A stretch of 40,177 bases of DNA from Eubacteriales Family XIII. Incertae Sedis bacterium (GCA_031274195.1 JAISQM010000035.1:1-40177), one strand, 5' to 3'. Shown: positions 9,458 to 20,583, numbered from the stretch's first letter. The notes: generated by a model not told the origin, from the letters alone. Translations and numbers: made by a program.

Positions 9458-11533
9458 ATGGCAAAAAGCGCAGAAGTGAAATCACTTGTAATTGTGGAAT
9501 CGCCCTCGAAGGCGAAAACAATCGGAAAGTTTTTGGGGAAAAAATATAAAGTGGTCGCGTCGGTCGGGCATATTCGGGATCTTCCCAAAAGCAAGCTGGG
9601 AATCGAGATCGAGAACAACTTCGAGCCGGCCTATATCAATATCCGCGGGAAGGGCGACGTGATCAGGGCGCTGAAAAAGGAAGCGAAGACCGCCGACACG
9701 GTATACCTTGCCACTGACCCGGATCGCGAAGGAGAGGCGATATCCTGGCATATCGCCTATCTGTTGGGCCTGGATGAAACTGCGGCGAGCCGGATCGTAT
9801 TCAATGAGATCACGAAAGACGCCATCAAAGGTGCCGTCGCAAATCCTCGCCTCATCGATAAAAATCTGGTGGACGCACAGCAGGCGAGACGCGTGTTGGA
9901 CAGGTTGGTGGGATATCAAATCAGCCCGCTGTTGTGGCGCAAGGTTCGGCGGGGGCTTTCCGCCGGCCGTGTGCAATCTGCGGCACTCAAGATCATCTGC
10001 GACCGAGAAAAGGAGATACAGAAATTTGTCCCGGAGGAATTCTGGAACATCTCCGTTCAACTCAAAAAGAAGGAAAAGGACAGACGAGTCTTTACGGCCA
10101 AGCTCATCGAGAAGGACGGCGACAAGCTCACCGTTCGCGATAAGCAGGCCGCCGATGAGATCGTGGAGGCGCTTGCGGCGGGTTCATACGAGGTTGCAAG
10201 GGTGGAGAAGAAGGAGCGGATGCGCCGCCCATTCCCGCCGTTTACCACGAGCAGCCTGCAACAGGACGCGTCGGTCAAATTGGGCTTTCTCACGAAGCGC
10301 GTCATGTTCGTCGCCCAGCAGCTCTACGAAGGCGTGGAGGTGAAAGGGCACGGCACGATCGGTCTGATTTCCTATATCAGAACCGACTCCGTTCGCATAT
10401 CCGAGGAAGCCGAAAACATGGTAAAGACTTACATTAAGGAGCATTTCTCCGAGGAATATCTGGGCAATAATCGCTATACGAACAAGAAAAAAGACGTGCA
10501 GGACGCGCATGAAGCCATCAGACCCTCCAATGTCAACCTGCACCCCGACGATATAAAGGACTCGCTTTCGAGCGACCAGTACAAGCTCTACAAGTTGATC
10601 TGGTCCAGATTCGTGGGCAGCCGCATGGCGCCCGCTGTGTTCGACGCGGTCAGCGCGGACGTAAAGAATGGCGATTACACGTTCAGAGCGACCGGTTCTA
10701 AACTAAAATTCACCGGATTCCTTTCTGTATATCAGACGGCGATCGAAGACAGCGAAGGGAAGATGTTGCCGGAGATCGAAAAGGGCGAAGTGCTCGATTC
10801 GGAAGAATTGTCCGCCGAACAGAGCTTTACGCAGCCGCCTCCGCGCTTTACGGAGGCCAGCCTCGTAAAGGAACTGGAGGAAAAGGACATCGGCAGACCC
10901 TCCACCTATGTGCCGATTATCGCGACCCTCGTCGAACGGAAATATGTTTCGCGGATCAAAAAGACGTTGCAACCGACGGATTTGGGCTTTGTCGTGACGG
11001 AACTCATGGAGAAGTATTTCAATGAGATCGTCGATACCGGTTTTACCGCCGCTATGGAGGATCAGCTTGACGACATCGAAACGAAAGGCATCGATTGGCA
11101 TGGTGTCGTCGGGAAGTTTTACGGCGTGCTGAGCGAGGAATTAGAGGTCGCCGACCGTGAGATCGAAAAGGTTCAGATGGAGGACGAGGTCACGGACGAG
11201 GTCTGCGAGCTCTGCGGCAAGCCCATGGTAATCAAGCACGGACGATTCGGTGAGTTCATGGCGTGTTCGGGTTATCCCGATTGCAAGAACACCAAGCCCA
11301 TCGTCAAGAAGATCGATGTCAAATGTCCGGCCTGCGGCTCAGACCTTGTTGCGAGAAAGAGCAAAAAAGGACGCGTGTTTTACGGGTGCAGCGGCTATCC
11401 GAACTGCAAGCAGATCTATTGGAATAAGCCCATCGACAAAAAGTGTCCGGAGTGCGGGTCGCTCCTGACCGAAAAGAAGACAAAGAACAACGATTTTGCG
11501 TGTTCGAACTCGGAGTGCGGATACAAAGAATAA
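9458..11533 (+). CDS. topA: DNA topoisomerase I
   Basis: SLVIVESPSKAKTIGKFLG, ATDPDREGEAISWHI, GLISYIRTDSVRIS; C-terminal zinc ribbons (CELCGKP...CSGYPDCKN, CPACGSD...CSGYPNCKQ, CPECGS...C). Confidence 0.97.
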   Translation: MAKSAEVKSLVIVESPSKAKTIGKFLGKKYKVVASVGHIRDLPKSKLGIEIENNFEPAYINIRGKGDVIRALKKEAKTADTVYLATDPDREGEAISWHIAYLLGLDETAASRIVFNEITKDAIKGAVANPRLIDKNLVDAQQARRVLDRLVGYQISPLLWRKVRRGLSAGRVQSAALKIICDREKEIQKFVPEEFWNISVQLKKKEKDRRVFTAKLIEKDGDKLTVRDKQAADEIVEALAAGSYEVARVEKKERMRRPFPPFTTSSLQQDASVKLGFLTKRVMFVAQQLYEGVEVKGHGTIGLISYIRTDSVRISEEAENMVKTYIKEHFSEEYLGNNRYTNKKKDVQDAHEAIRPSNVNLHPDDIKDSLSSDQYKLYKLIWSRFVGSRMAPAVFDAVSADVKNGDYTFRATGSKLKFTGFLSVYQTAIEDSEGKMLPEIEKGEVLDSEELSAEQSFTQPPPRFTEASLVKELEEKDIGRPSTYVPIIATLVERKYVSRIKKTLQPTDLGFVVTELMEKYFNEIVDTGFTAAMEDQLDDIETKGIDWHGVVGKFYGVLSEELEVADREIEKVQMEDEVTDEVCELCGKPMVIKHGRFGEFMACSGYPDCKNTKPIVKKIDVKCPACGSDLVARKSKKGRVFYGCSGYPNCKQIYWNKPIDKKCPECGSLLTEKKTKNNDFACSNSECGYKE

Positions 11534-11567
11534 CAAAAGTTACAGAAAGTAAAAGATTTGCGCCGGA

Positions 11568-11666
11568 TTTTTTGTGTAGGTGCGGTGCAGACGACGATTG
11601 AGGAAGGCGCGTACTTGAGGTACGTAACTGACGAAAGAGGAGGATAAACCGCAGATACGCAAAAAA
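11568..11666. repeat. Structured intergenic element (~99 nt) with terminal imperfect inverted repeats and an internal hairpin
   Basis: TTTTTTGTGTAGGTGCGG and CCGCAGATACGCAAAAAA pair at 16 of 18 positions (one G-U, one 2x2 internal loop). Internal CGTAC-TTGAG-GTACG hairpin. Confidence 0.6.
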
Positions 11667-11687
11667 GACAAGCAAAGGGAGGTTTTT

Positions 11688-12261
11688 ATGGGGCAATTTC
11701 ATGCTACTACCATAGTCGCCGTCCGTAGGGGCGATGGCGATGTCTGTATCGGAGGCGACGGGCAAGTCACGATGGGCGAGACGTCCGTGATGAAGCACAC
11801 GGCCAAGAAGGTCAGAAAAATATACAAGAACAGCGTCCTTTCCGGATTCGCCGGTTCTGTATCGGACGCCTTTACGCTCACCGAGCGCTTTGAGAAGAAG
11901 CTCGAGGAACACGGAGGCAATCTGAAGCGGGCGGCGGTCGCGTTGGCGCAGAGTTGGCGTTCGGATCAGGCGATCCGAAACCTGGAGGCGCTGATGGTGG
12001 CTGCGGACAGGGAGAGCCTGCTCGTCATCTCGGGCAACGGCGAAGTCATCGAGCCGGATCAGGATTTTGTGGCCATCGGTTCCGGTGGCAACTACGCCTA
12101 TGCGGCGGCCAACGCGCTGTACAACCATACGGATATGGATGCCGAGGCCATCGTTCGCGAGGCGCTGACCATCGCTGCGTCCATCTGCGTGTATACAAAC
12201 GACAGGATTACCGTGGAGAAGCTCGGCGCGGACAAGGACGACGAAAATGGGGGTGATACGG

Positions 12262-12269
<8 letters not shown>
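11688..12269 (+). CDS. hslV: ATP-dependent protease subunit HslV (ClpQ)
   Basis: [54 protein letters not shown]. Overlaps hslU. Confidence 0.97.
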
Positions 12270-13683
<1,414 letters not shown>

Positions 13684-13710
13684 TTTCAAGAATAAAAAGG
13701 GGAAGAACAA

Positions 13711-14490
13711 ATGGAAAAAACGATTCTTGAAAAAGTAAGAAAGCTCAATTGGGTATTGCAGGAAAGCAGCACGGGCGTGTTTTCATTTGACGATCTATGC
13801 GAAATCCTGAGCGAACTCATGGATGCCAATGTTTATGTGACGAATTACGCGGGGAAAGTCGTCGGCGTACACTACACGATCCGCTCCGAAAGCGCTGCGG
13901 TCGACGACCCGGAGACGGGACAGCAGAAACTGCCCGGAGAGTACAACGACGAGATGCTGAAGGTCACGGAGACTGTTTCCAATCTCAAGGCTGATGAGGC
14001 GCTGAAGATATTCAAGTACGATTATGACACCTATGATAAGCTGCACACGATCATTCCCGTGTACGGCGGCGGTGATCGGCTCGGCACGGTCATCCTGACC
14101 AGATACGCGCCGGCCTTTACCGACGAGGACCTCATACTCGGCGAGTACGGAGCCACCGTCGTGGGACTCGAGATTCGTCGCAGACAGCGGCTCGAGCAGG
14201 ATGAGGAAGCGCGCGTGAAGGCGACCGTTCTCAAAGCCATCGGCACCTTGTCCTATTCGGAGATCGAGGCGATACAGCAGATATTCAACGAATTGGAGGG
14301 TAAGGAAGGCTTGTTGGTGGCCAGCAAGATCGCCGACCGCTCCGGCATCACGCGCTCCGTCATCGTAAACGCCTTGCGCAAATTGGAGAGCGCGGGGGTC
14401 ATCGAGTCCAGATCGTTGGGTATGAAAGGTACGCACATCAAGATACTCAACGACAAGTTTATCGACGAGCTGAAAAAGACAAAATTTTGA
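13711..14490 (+). CDS. codY: GTP-sensing pleiotropic transcriptional regulator CodY
   Basis: N-terminal GAF-like domain and highly conserved HTH ASKIADRSGITRSVIVNALRKLESAGVIESRSLGMKGTHIKILN. Confidence 0.97.
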   Translation: MEKTILEKVRKLNWVLQESSTGVFSFDDLCEILSELMDANVYVTNYAGKVVGVHYTIRSESAAVDDPETGQQKLPGEYNDEMLKVTETVSNLKADEALKIFKYDYDTYDKLHTIIPVYGGGDRLGTVILTRYAPAFTDEDLILGEYGATVVGLEIRRRQRLEQDEEARVKATVLKAIGTLSYSEIEAIQQIFNELEGKEGLLVASKIADRSGITRSVIVNALRKLESAGVIESRSLGMKGTHIKILNDKFIDELKKTKF

Positions 14491-14491
14491 T

Positions 14492-15115
14492 TTGATTAAA
14501 TATTATACGGTTCGGGGCGACGGCTCCGCGGAATTGATTATTGAAAAATCCCGGTTTATCGGTCGCGTTCGGGAGACCTTGTCCCGTGATGCGGCCGATC
14601 GCTTCTTTGCGGAGATCAAAAAGACGCACAGGACGGCGACCCATAACGTCCCCGCCTTTGTCATCGGCGATAGTATGCAGCTTCAGTGGGCCAGCGACGA
14701 CGGCGAGCCGCAAGGTACCTCGGGCGCGCCCATCGTGCAGATGCTGACGAGTGAGGGTATCACGAATGCGGCGGTGATGGTCACGCGGTATTTCGGGGGC
14801 ATCAAACTGGGTACGGGCGGTCTCGTGCGCGCCTACACAGCGTCCGCGAAAGCCGCGCTCGACGCGGCGGGCATCGTGGCGGTCAAAGAAGGGGTGGCCA
14901 TTCGGTATGAGATAGGCTATCCATATTTGGATAAGTTGAAAGCGTTGGCCGAGCGGAGCGGCTTTTCGCTCGGCGACCTCGTATACGCGGAGAAAGCCGC
15001 CGTGACGGTCACCGCGGAGAAAGAGGACGCGCAGCGGCTCATCTCCGCCGTCACGGGACTGACGGGCGGCACGGAACGGCTGATTTATCGAAAGGATTGC
15101 GATATAAGAACATGA
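14492..15115 (+). CDS. yigZ: YigZ/IMPACT family protein
   Basis: IEKSRFIGRV...THNVPAFVIGDSMQLQWASDDGEPQGTSGAPIVQML...VTRYFGGIKLGTGGLVRAY. TTG start. Confidence 0.92.
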   Translation: MIKYYTVRGDGSAELIIEKSRFIGRVRETLSRDAADRFFAEIKKTHRTATHNVPAFVIGDSMQLQWASDDGEPQGTSGAPIVQMLTSEGITNAAVMVTRYFGGIKLGTGGLVRAYTASAKAALDAAGIVAVKEGVAIRYEIGYPYLDKLKALAERSGFSLGDLVYAEKAAVTVTAEKEDAQRLISAVTGLTGGTERLIYRKDCDIRT

Positions 15116-15798
15116 GCCTATGTGAAATGCGGCATGTCCGACTGTTTGATGGCCTATCGGAACAGGAATACGAGCGCTTTCTCTCAGCGGCAAAGCCTGA
15201 ATGTATCGTGCTGTCACGGGATGAGGTGTTGGTCGAGGAAGGCGAGGAAACGAGCAGGTTCTGGATCATCACAGCCGGCCGGCTTAAGGGCGCCAGATAT
15301 CATTATGACGGCAGTCTCGACCTCGTACAGGTTTACACGGAGGGTGATATCGTAAACTTTGATGTAGCCTTTACGATGAATAAGAGAAGCCCGCTTCATG
15401 TCAGCAGCGTTGGCGCTTCGTCGCTTGTGGCCATAGACAGCGCCGTCTTTGAAAGCAATCGTATTTCCCGAGATATCTTGGATAAACTGCGACGGAACAT
15501 CATTCACTTGCTGGCGAACGAAAGCGTCAAAAAGCAGTATAAGATAGACGTCCTGTACCAAAGGTCGCTTCGCGCGCGCATCGGCGTATTCCTGCGCCAT
15601 ATGAGCGAGAAGACGGGCAGCGATGTCTTCGACGTCAACATGGATCGCGAGCAGTTTGCCCAGTATCTCGGCGTAAACCGCAGCGCACTGTCTCACGCGC
15701 TCAGCGTCATGCGCAAGGCCGGGATCATCCGGTTTCACAAAGGACATTTTGAAATCCTAGACAAAGAGGCATTGGACGGTAAGAACGATGCGCTTTGA
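15112..15798 (+). CDS. Crp/Fnr family transcriptional regulator
   Basis: cNMP-binding-like N-terminal domain plus C-terminal HTH DREQFAQYLGVNRSALSHALSVMRKAGIIRFHKGHFEIL. ATGA overlap with yigZ. Confidence 0.9.
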   Translation: MSLCEMRHVRLFDGLSEQEYERFLSAAKPECIVLSRDEVLVEEGEETSRFWIITAGRLKGARYHYDGSLDLVQVYTEGDIVNFDVAFTMNKRSPLHVSSVGASSLVAIDSAVFESNRISRDILDKLRRNIIHLLANESVKKQYKIDVLYQRSLRARIGVFLRHMSEKTGSDVFDVNMDREQFAQYLGVNRSALSHALSVMRKAGIIRFHKGHFEILDKEALDGKNDAL

Positions 15799-16513
15799 GT
15801 GGACGGATGAAACGATCGTTTTTTTCGAACGCGCAAGCAGGTATACGGGTTTTCATGAAAAACTCGCGGCCTTGATTCGTCCTTACGTAAAAAAGGGCGA
15901 AGAGCTTATCGATGTCGGATGCGGACTCGGACGCATCGATTTTGAGATAGCGGACGACGTGAAGTCGATCACTGCCATCGATAAAGACCCCGCCGTGATC
16001 GAATACATGAATGAGCGGGTGAGGGTGCTCGGCGTCACAAATATCGTTCCGACCGTCGCAGATGCGTGCACCGTCGCGGATGGGGCCTATGACATCCTCC
16101 TGTTGAGTTTCTTCGGAGCGTCTGCAGGCGACTTGAAGGCGCTCATCGCCAAAGCGAGGCGCCGCGTGATCCTCATCACGCACGGCGCAGATACCGATCC
16201 GCGGCACAGTTTGATTCAGCGCAAGCCGAAACGGATATTTGCGCGGGAAGCGGAGACGTTTTTCAAGACAGAAGGATATGTATACCGCGCGTATACGGCG
16301 AATTTGGATTTCAGCCAGCCTTTCAAATCCAAAGAGGAGGCTCTGCGGTTTTTCGAATACTACGCCTCGGAGCGGGATTCGGAAACACAAGAGGCGCGCG
16401 CAGACCTTTTCATGAGCCGATTGGCCGAAACGGGCGACGCCGTCTATCCCTACCTCTTGCCCAAGCCAAAAGATGTGGGGATATTCATCATAGAGAGTCG
16501 CGGCGCTTTATAA
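15788..16513 (+). CDS. Class I SAM-dependent methyltransferase
   Basis: EELIDVGCGLGRIDFEIADDVKSITAIDKDPAVIEYM is a SAM-binding motif I. Confidence 0.8.
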   Translation: MRFEWTDETIVFFERASRYTGFHEKLAALIRPYVKKGEELIDVGCGLGRIDFEIADDVKSITAIDKDPAVIEYMNERVRVLGVTNIVPTVADACTVADGAYDILLLSFFGASAGDLKALIAKARRRVILITHGADTDPRHSLIQRKPKRIFAREAETFFKTEGYVYRAYTANLDFSQPFKSKEEALRFFEYYASERDSETQEARADLFMSRLAETGDAVYPYLLPKPKDVGIFIIESRGAL

Positions 16514-16528
16514 AGAAAGGAAATACCG

Positions 16529-17062
16529 ATGCGCGGAGAGAAAATTTTTCTGACGGGCGAGCGAAATGTCGGTAAAACGACAGCGATCGATCGATTTATC
16601 GCGGACGCGGGAATCGCCCCCGGCGGATTTTCCACGGTAGCCCGAGACCTTTCGACGGATGCGAACGAAGACCGGATATACATCGTGCCCTATGGCGACG
16701 AGCTTTCCGAGCAAGTAAACATTCCCCCCGTCGCCTCCCGCAATAAACAAAACATGACGTTTACCGCTTATCCCGATGTGTTCGATACGCACGGCGCGCG
16801 CATACTGAGAGAATCGCGCGGCGCGGAGCTGATCGTGATGGACGAGCTCGGCTTCATGGAATCCGAAGCCCTTGTCTTTCAGAAGGAAGTCTTTCGCCTG
16901 CTCGACACAGATCGTCCCGTACTCGGCGTCGTCAAGGCGAGGCACACCCCCTTTTTAGACGACGTGCGATCACACGTCGCCGTAACGGTTCTCGAAGTAA
17001 CGAAAGGGAATCGCGACAGCATACCTGATCTATTGGCGCGGTTATTTCGTCATTCAACTTGA
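16529..17062 (+). CDS. THEP1/DUF265-like nucleoside-triphosphatase family protein
   Basis: KIFLTGERNVGKTTAIDRFI (Walker A), AELIVMDELGFMESEALVFQKEVFRLLDTDRPVLGVVK (Walker B, THEP1-like). Confidence 0.75.
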   Translation: MRGEKIFLTGERNVGKTTAIDRFIADAGIAPGGFSTVARDLSTDANEDRIYIVPYGDELSEQVNIPPVASRNKQNMTFTAYPDVFDTHGARILRESRGAELIVMDELGFMESEALVFQKEVFRLLDTDRPVLGVVKARHTPFLDDVRSHVAVTVLEVTKGNRDSIPDLLARLFRHST

Positions 17063-17130
17063 AAATTCCAAATAAAAATCAAATCTTTTCACTTTACGAC
17101 CTTGTTGATATCTCAAAGAACTGAGTAAGA

Positions 17131-17148
17131 ATGTTGTTTCGACAACAT
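17131..17148. promoter_or_regulatory. Perfect palindrome ATGTTGT-TTCG-ACAACAT, candidate Crp/Fnr-family operator
   Basis: Centred 41.5 bp upstream of the start site predicted from TATAAT at 17169-17174. The matching -35 position (CATACA) is poor. Confidence 0.5.
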
Positions 17149-17208
17149 ACATCACCCTGACGCGTTGATATAATTGTTCCACCGGAAATTGCTTTGCGGA
17201 GAAGTGCG

Positions 17209-17769
17209 ATGCGAAATATGATCTTAAAACGCTTTTCCACCTATGATTTGATCGTGATCGCCGTGATGGCCGCCATCGGCATCGCGATCAAACCTGTGAT
17301 TTCCTCTGCGACGCACATCGTCAGCGCGTCGCTCATGATACCGGGCGGTTCGCTTGCCGGGGGGCTGTATATGATGTGGCTCGTACTCGCTTTCGCCATT
17401 ACGGGGAAATACGGAAGCGCTACACTTGCCGGATTTATACAGGCGATCATCGTGATCCTCACAGGGATGCCCGGTTCGCACGGCGTGATGTCGCTGTTCA
17501 GCTATATAGCGCCCGGACTTGCCGTAGACATTCTCATGCTCCTTTTGGCGGTTTTCGGCAGACGTGATTTTGACAGGCTCGCGGCGTTTCTCGCGGGCAT
17601 TGCGGCAAACGTCACGGGTACGCTCGCCGTAAACGTCATCTTTTTCCGTCTGCCGCCTCTGTTTCTCGCGCTGACGATCTTGGTATCGGCGGTTTCCGGA
17701 GGGATCGGCGGACTGATCGCGTGGGAACTGTTTCGCGTGATGAAAAAATACAGATTGGCCGGGAGATAA
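17209..17769 (+). CDS. ECF transporter S component-like membrane protein
   Basis: ~187 aa polytopic hydrophobic protein (LIVIAVMAAIGIAIKPVISSATHIVSASLMIPGGSLAGGLYMMWLVLA) upstream of two ECF ATPases and EcfT. Start MRNMILKRF (17209) or 17194. Confidence 0.78.
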   Translation: MRNMILKRFSTYDLIVIAVMAAIGIAIKPVISSATHIVSASLMIPGGSLAGGLYMMWLVLAFAITGKYGSATLAGFIQAIIVILTGMPGSHGVMSLFSYIAPGLAVDILMLLLAVFGRRDFDRLAAFLAGIAANVTGTLAVNVIFFRLPPLFLALTILVSAVSGGIGGLIAWELFRVMKKYRLAGR

Positions 17770-17773
17770 CCGT

Positions 17774-18289
17774 ATGAAAAAGTCCAATATCGCGATCATT
17801 GTGACGCTCGCCGTACTCATCGCCCTTGTGGCGATCATTGCGCTTGTCAATCGAAACGCCATGCGTCTGCCCGGCGATTCCGCCGCTTTGCTCGTATTTT
17901 CGGAAAGCGGCGCGCATAGGGAATATACGATCGATGAGCTGAAAGATCTGCCGTCCGTTGAGATCGAGAAAAGCATTGCGTCGAGCAAACACGAGGACGA
18001 GACAGGCGTATTTACGGGCGTGCCGCTTGAAACGCTCTTGACCGACGCGGATCCGGGATGGCAGGGGAAATATGACGAGTTCCTCTTTACGGGAGAGGAC
18101 GGATTCGTATCCTCGGTCTTTGCGTCCGATGTGGAACAGCCGGAAAACGTCCTCGTCGTATACGCGAAAGATGGCGAGACGCTGAAAGGGTCGGACGAGG
18201 GAGGCAAAGGCCCGCTCAGAATCATTGTCGTTTCCGACACCTTCGGGAACAGATCCGCCTACTTGCTCAAATCGATCGAGGCGAAATGA
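17774..18289 (+). CDS. Membrane-anchored SUOX-fold (oxidoreductase molybdopterin-binding domain-like) protein
   Basis: N-terminal TM, then TIDELKDLPSVEIEKS...GVFTGVPLETLLTDADPGWQGKYDEFLFTGEDGFVSSVFASDVEQPENVLVVYAKDGETL...GGKGPLRIIVVSDTFGNRSAYLLKSIE, which follows the SUOX-fold motif order. No Cys at the usual Mo-ligand position. Confidence 0.65.
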   Translation: MKKSNIAIIVTLAVLIALVAIIALVNRNAMRLPGDSAALLVFSESGAHREYTIDELKDLPSVEIEKSIASSKHEDETGVFTGVPLETLLTDADPGWQGKYDEFLFTGEDGFVSSVFASDVEQPENVLVVYAKDGETLKGSDEGGKGPLRIIVVSDTFGNRSAYLLKSIEAK

Positions 18290-19047
18290 AAACGGACGAC
18301 CATATTTTTATAGAAACGAGAAATTTTTCCTTTTCTTATCCCCCCACGGGCAAAGGTACGGAGCGGAGACCGGCGCTCGCGGATATCAATCTCGCGATCG
18401 AAATCGGTTCCATCACGGTGCTCGTCGGTCCTTCGGGTTGCGGAAAGACCACATTGTGCAGATGCCTTACGGGCGCCATTCCAAAATTAATCAAGGGGAC
18501 GCTCACGGGCGAGGTCTATATCGGCGGCCGTGAGATCGCGCATGACGACGCGGTGACGGTCGGCGCGTTGTCCGCGCAAATCGGCTTTGTCACGCAGGAG
18601 CCCGACCATCAGATCGTGATGACGGCCGTGGAGGACGACATCGCATTCGGACCGGAAAATCTGATGAAACCGCCCGCGGCGATCAGATCGTCGGTCGACG
18701 CGCAAATTTCAAATATGGGTCTTGCCGGCAAGGCGGAAACAAATCCATCGGCGTTGTCCGGCGGTGAAAAACAGAGGCTTGCGCTCGGCGGCATACTCGC
18801 GATGAATCCGGAGGCGATGATCTTTGACGAACCGATGAGCAATCTCGACGCCGACGGCAGAACGCGTTTTACGCGACGCATAAAGGAATTGAAGAGCGGC
18901 GGACGAACCGTGGTCATCGTTGAACACGATTTTGAACTGTTCGACTTCGCCGACCGGTGGGTGCTCATGAAAGACGGCCGGCTCATCTGTGCGGACGCTC
19001 CCGCGAATATCCCCCGCAGTCTTTTGGAGGATGAGCTATGGCGTTAG
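18286..19047 (+). CDS. ECF transporter ATP-binding protein
   Basis: Walker A GPSGCGKTTLCRCL; LSGGEKQRLALGGILAMNPEAMIFDEPMSNLD; ATGA overlap with the preceding CDS. Confidence 0.93.
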   Translation: MKTDDHIFIETRNFSFSYPPTGKGTERRPALADINLAIEIGSITVLVGPSGCGKTTLCRCLTGAIPKLIKGTLTGEVYIGGREIAHDDAVTVGALSAQIGFVTQEPDHQIVMTAVEDDIAFGPENLMKPPAAIRSSVDAQISNMGLAGKAETNPSALSGGEKQRLALGGILAMNPEAMIFDEPMSNLDADGRTRFTRRIKELKSGGRTVVIVEHDFELFDFADRWVLMKDGRLICADAPANIPRSLLEDELWR

Positions 19048-19718
19048 AAGTGAAAAACCTCACCTTCTCTTATGCGCGAAATCCTTCCCGAAAACGGAGA
19101 GATTTCTCCCCCGTCTTCGCCGTCAACGATTTTTCCGCCGTGTTCGAGAGGGGGAAGATCACGGCGGTCATGGGACCGAACGGCTGCGGCAAGACGACGC
19201 TTTCAAAGCTGCTTGTGGGGATACTGAAACCGCTTCGCGGCGGCGTCTTTTTGGACGGCGAAAATCTGTCCGGGCGCAGACTCGCCGAAATCGGCAAGCA
19301 GATCGGCCTTGTTGCGCAGCAGCCGGATAGACAGCTCTTCTGCACCTCCGTAAGCGATGAGATGGAATTCGGCTTGAAATGCCTGGAATTGGATTCGGCG
19401 GAGATAGAAGCCCGCAAGGCGCGGTATCTCGAATACTTCGATCTGGAGCGATACGCGGAAACCTTCCCGTTTGAACTCAGTACGGGCGAAAAGCAACGCC
19501 TCGTCATCGCGGCCGTCATAGCGATGAAGCCCGCCTATCTCATTTTGGACGAGCCGACCTCCGCGCTTGACAGAGGAAGAAAGGCCGCGCTCGGTGCCTT
19601 GCTTCGCGGACTGGCGTCGGACGAACACACGGGCGTGGTTCTGTTCAGCCACGATGAATCTTTTACCGCGCGATATGCCGACGGTGTGATCAAGATGGAG
19701 GAGGGGCAGACCGGATGA
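19038..19718 (+). CDS. ECF transporter ATP-binding protein (second ATPase)
   Basis: GPNGCGKTTLSKLLVGILKPLRGGVFLDGENL; LSTGEKQRLVIAAVIAMKPAYLILDEPTSALDRG. Confidence 0.93.
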   Translation: MALEVKNLTFSYARNPSRKRRDFSPVFAVNDFSAVFERGKITAVMGPNGCGKTTLSKLLVGILKPLRGGVFLDGENLSGRRLAEIGKQIGLVAQQPDRQLFCTSVSDEMEFGLKCLELDSAEIEARKARYLEYFDLERYAETFPFELSTGEKQRLVIAAVIAMKPAYLILDEPTSALDRGRKAALGALLRGLASDEHTGVVLFSHDESFTARYADGVIKMEEGQTG

Positions 19719-20437
19719 CGGGAGGTGCAAGTAATCATGTAAAAAGCGGAGGATTGCGAAGTATAGACCCACGCCCAAAGCTGATGCTCATGGTATCGGC
19801 CTCGACGGCCTGCATGTTGACCGGCAATATTCCGCATATCGCGGGCATTCTATGCGTACTCATTTTGACCTTGGTGGTCGGCGGCGCGGATATGCTTGTC
19901 GTCCTGGGTCGAATAAGAGCGCTCCTTCTGTTGATCGCGGCACTCTTTGTGATTCAAACGATTTTCGCGGGCATGGACGGACTCCTGCTCGCCGCCGTTC
20001 TTTCGTTGCGGCTGCTTGTCGTCGTACTCGCGGCCGCCATTCTGCTCGAAGGGGAGATACGGGATTACCTGCTTGCTCTCGTGCAGATGAAGCTGCCCTA
20101 CGAACTTGCCTTTGCCGTGATCGTGGGTCTGCATTTCTTGCCGATTTTAAGAGACGAGGCTGTAAACATCTATTGTTATATGCAGCTCCGCGGCAAGGAT
20201 TTCAAAAAACTCGGAATCGCGAAAAAACTGCGCGCGTACAGCGGTCTGTGCCTGCCTATCCTCGCCGGCGCGTTGCGCCGCGCCTATGAAACGTCTATCG
20301 CCATGGATCTGCGGGGATTTCGAGCGATGCCGGGTCGCACGAGCATGAGGCGTCTGTCCATGCGCGGGACAGACGTGATTTTGACCATTTTCTACCCGGT
20401 AATTTTTATCGCGCTCGGCTTCATCTTTGTGCGATAA
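19715..20437 (+). CDS. ECF transporter transmembrane protein EcfT
   Basis: Hydrophobic N-terminal half; ETSIAMDLRGFRAMPGRTSMR resembles the EcfT coupling motif. ATGA overlap with the ATPase gene. Confidence 0.88.
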   Translation: MTGGASNHVKSGGLRSIDPRPKLMLMVSASTACMLTGNIPHIAGILCVLILTLVVGGADMLVVLGRIRALLLLIAALFVIQTIFAGMDGLLLAAVLSLRLLVVVLAAAILLEGEIRDYLLALVQMKLPYELAFAVIVGLHFLPILRDEAVNIYCYMQLRGKDFKKLGIAKKLRAYSGLCLPILAGALRRAYETSIAMDLRGFRAMPGRTSMRRLSMRGTDVILTIFYPVIFIALGFIFVR

Positions 20438-20583
20438 AATATTACAAAAAGTTGCTTTTCGTTATCCAAACAACATACAAATGCGCTTCTCTCACTTAAA
20501 CTTAATATGTATGAAAATTATCCGTTACCGGTCAAAGGTGTAATCGAACGCCTACACGTTGAAATTTTCAGATTTGCCGCGTA

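Noticed and set aside
17063-17193. Vitamin riboswitch (TPP, cobalamin, THF) ahead of the ECF S component
   Set aside because: No recognisable riboswitch core; the region is better explained by the palindrome plus -10 promoter.
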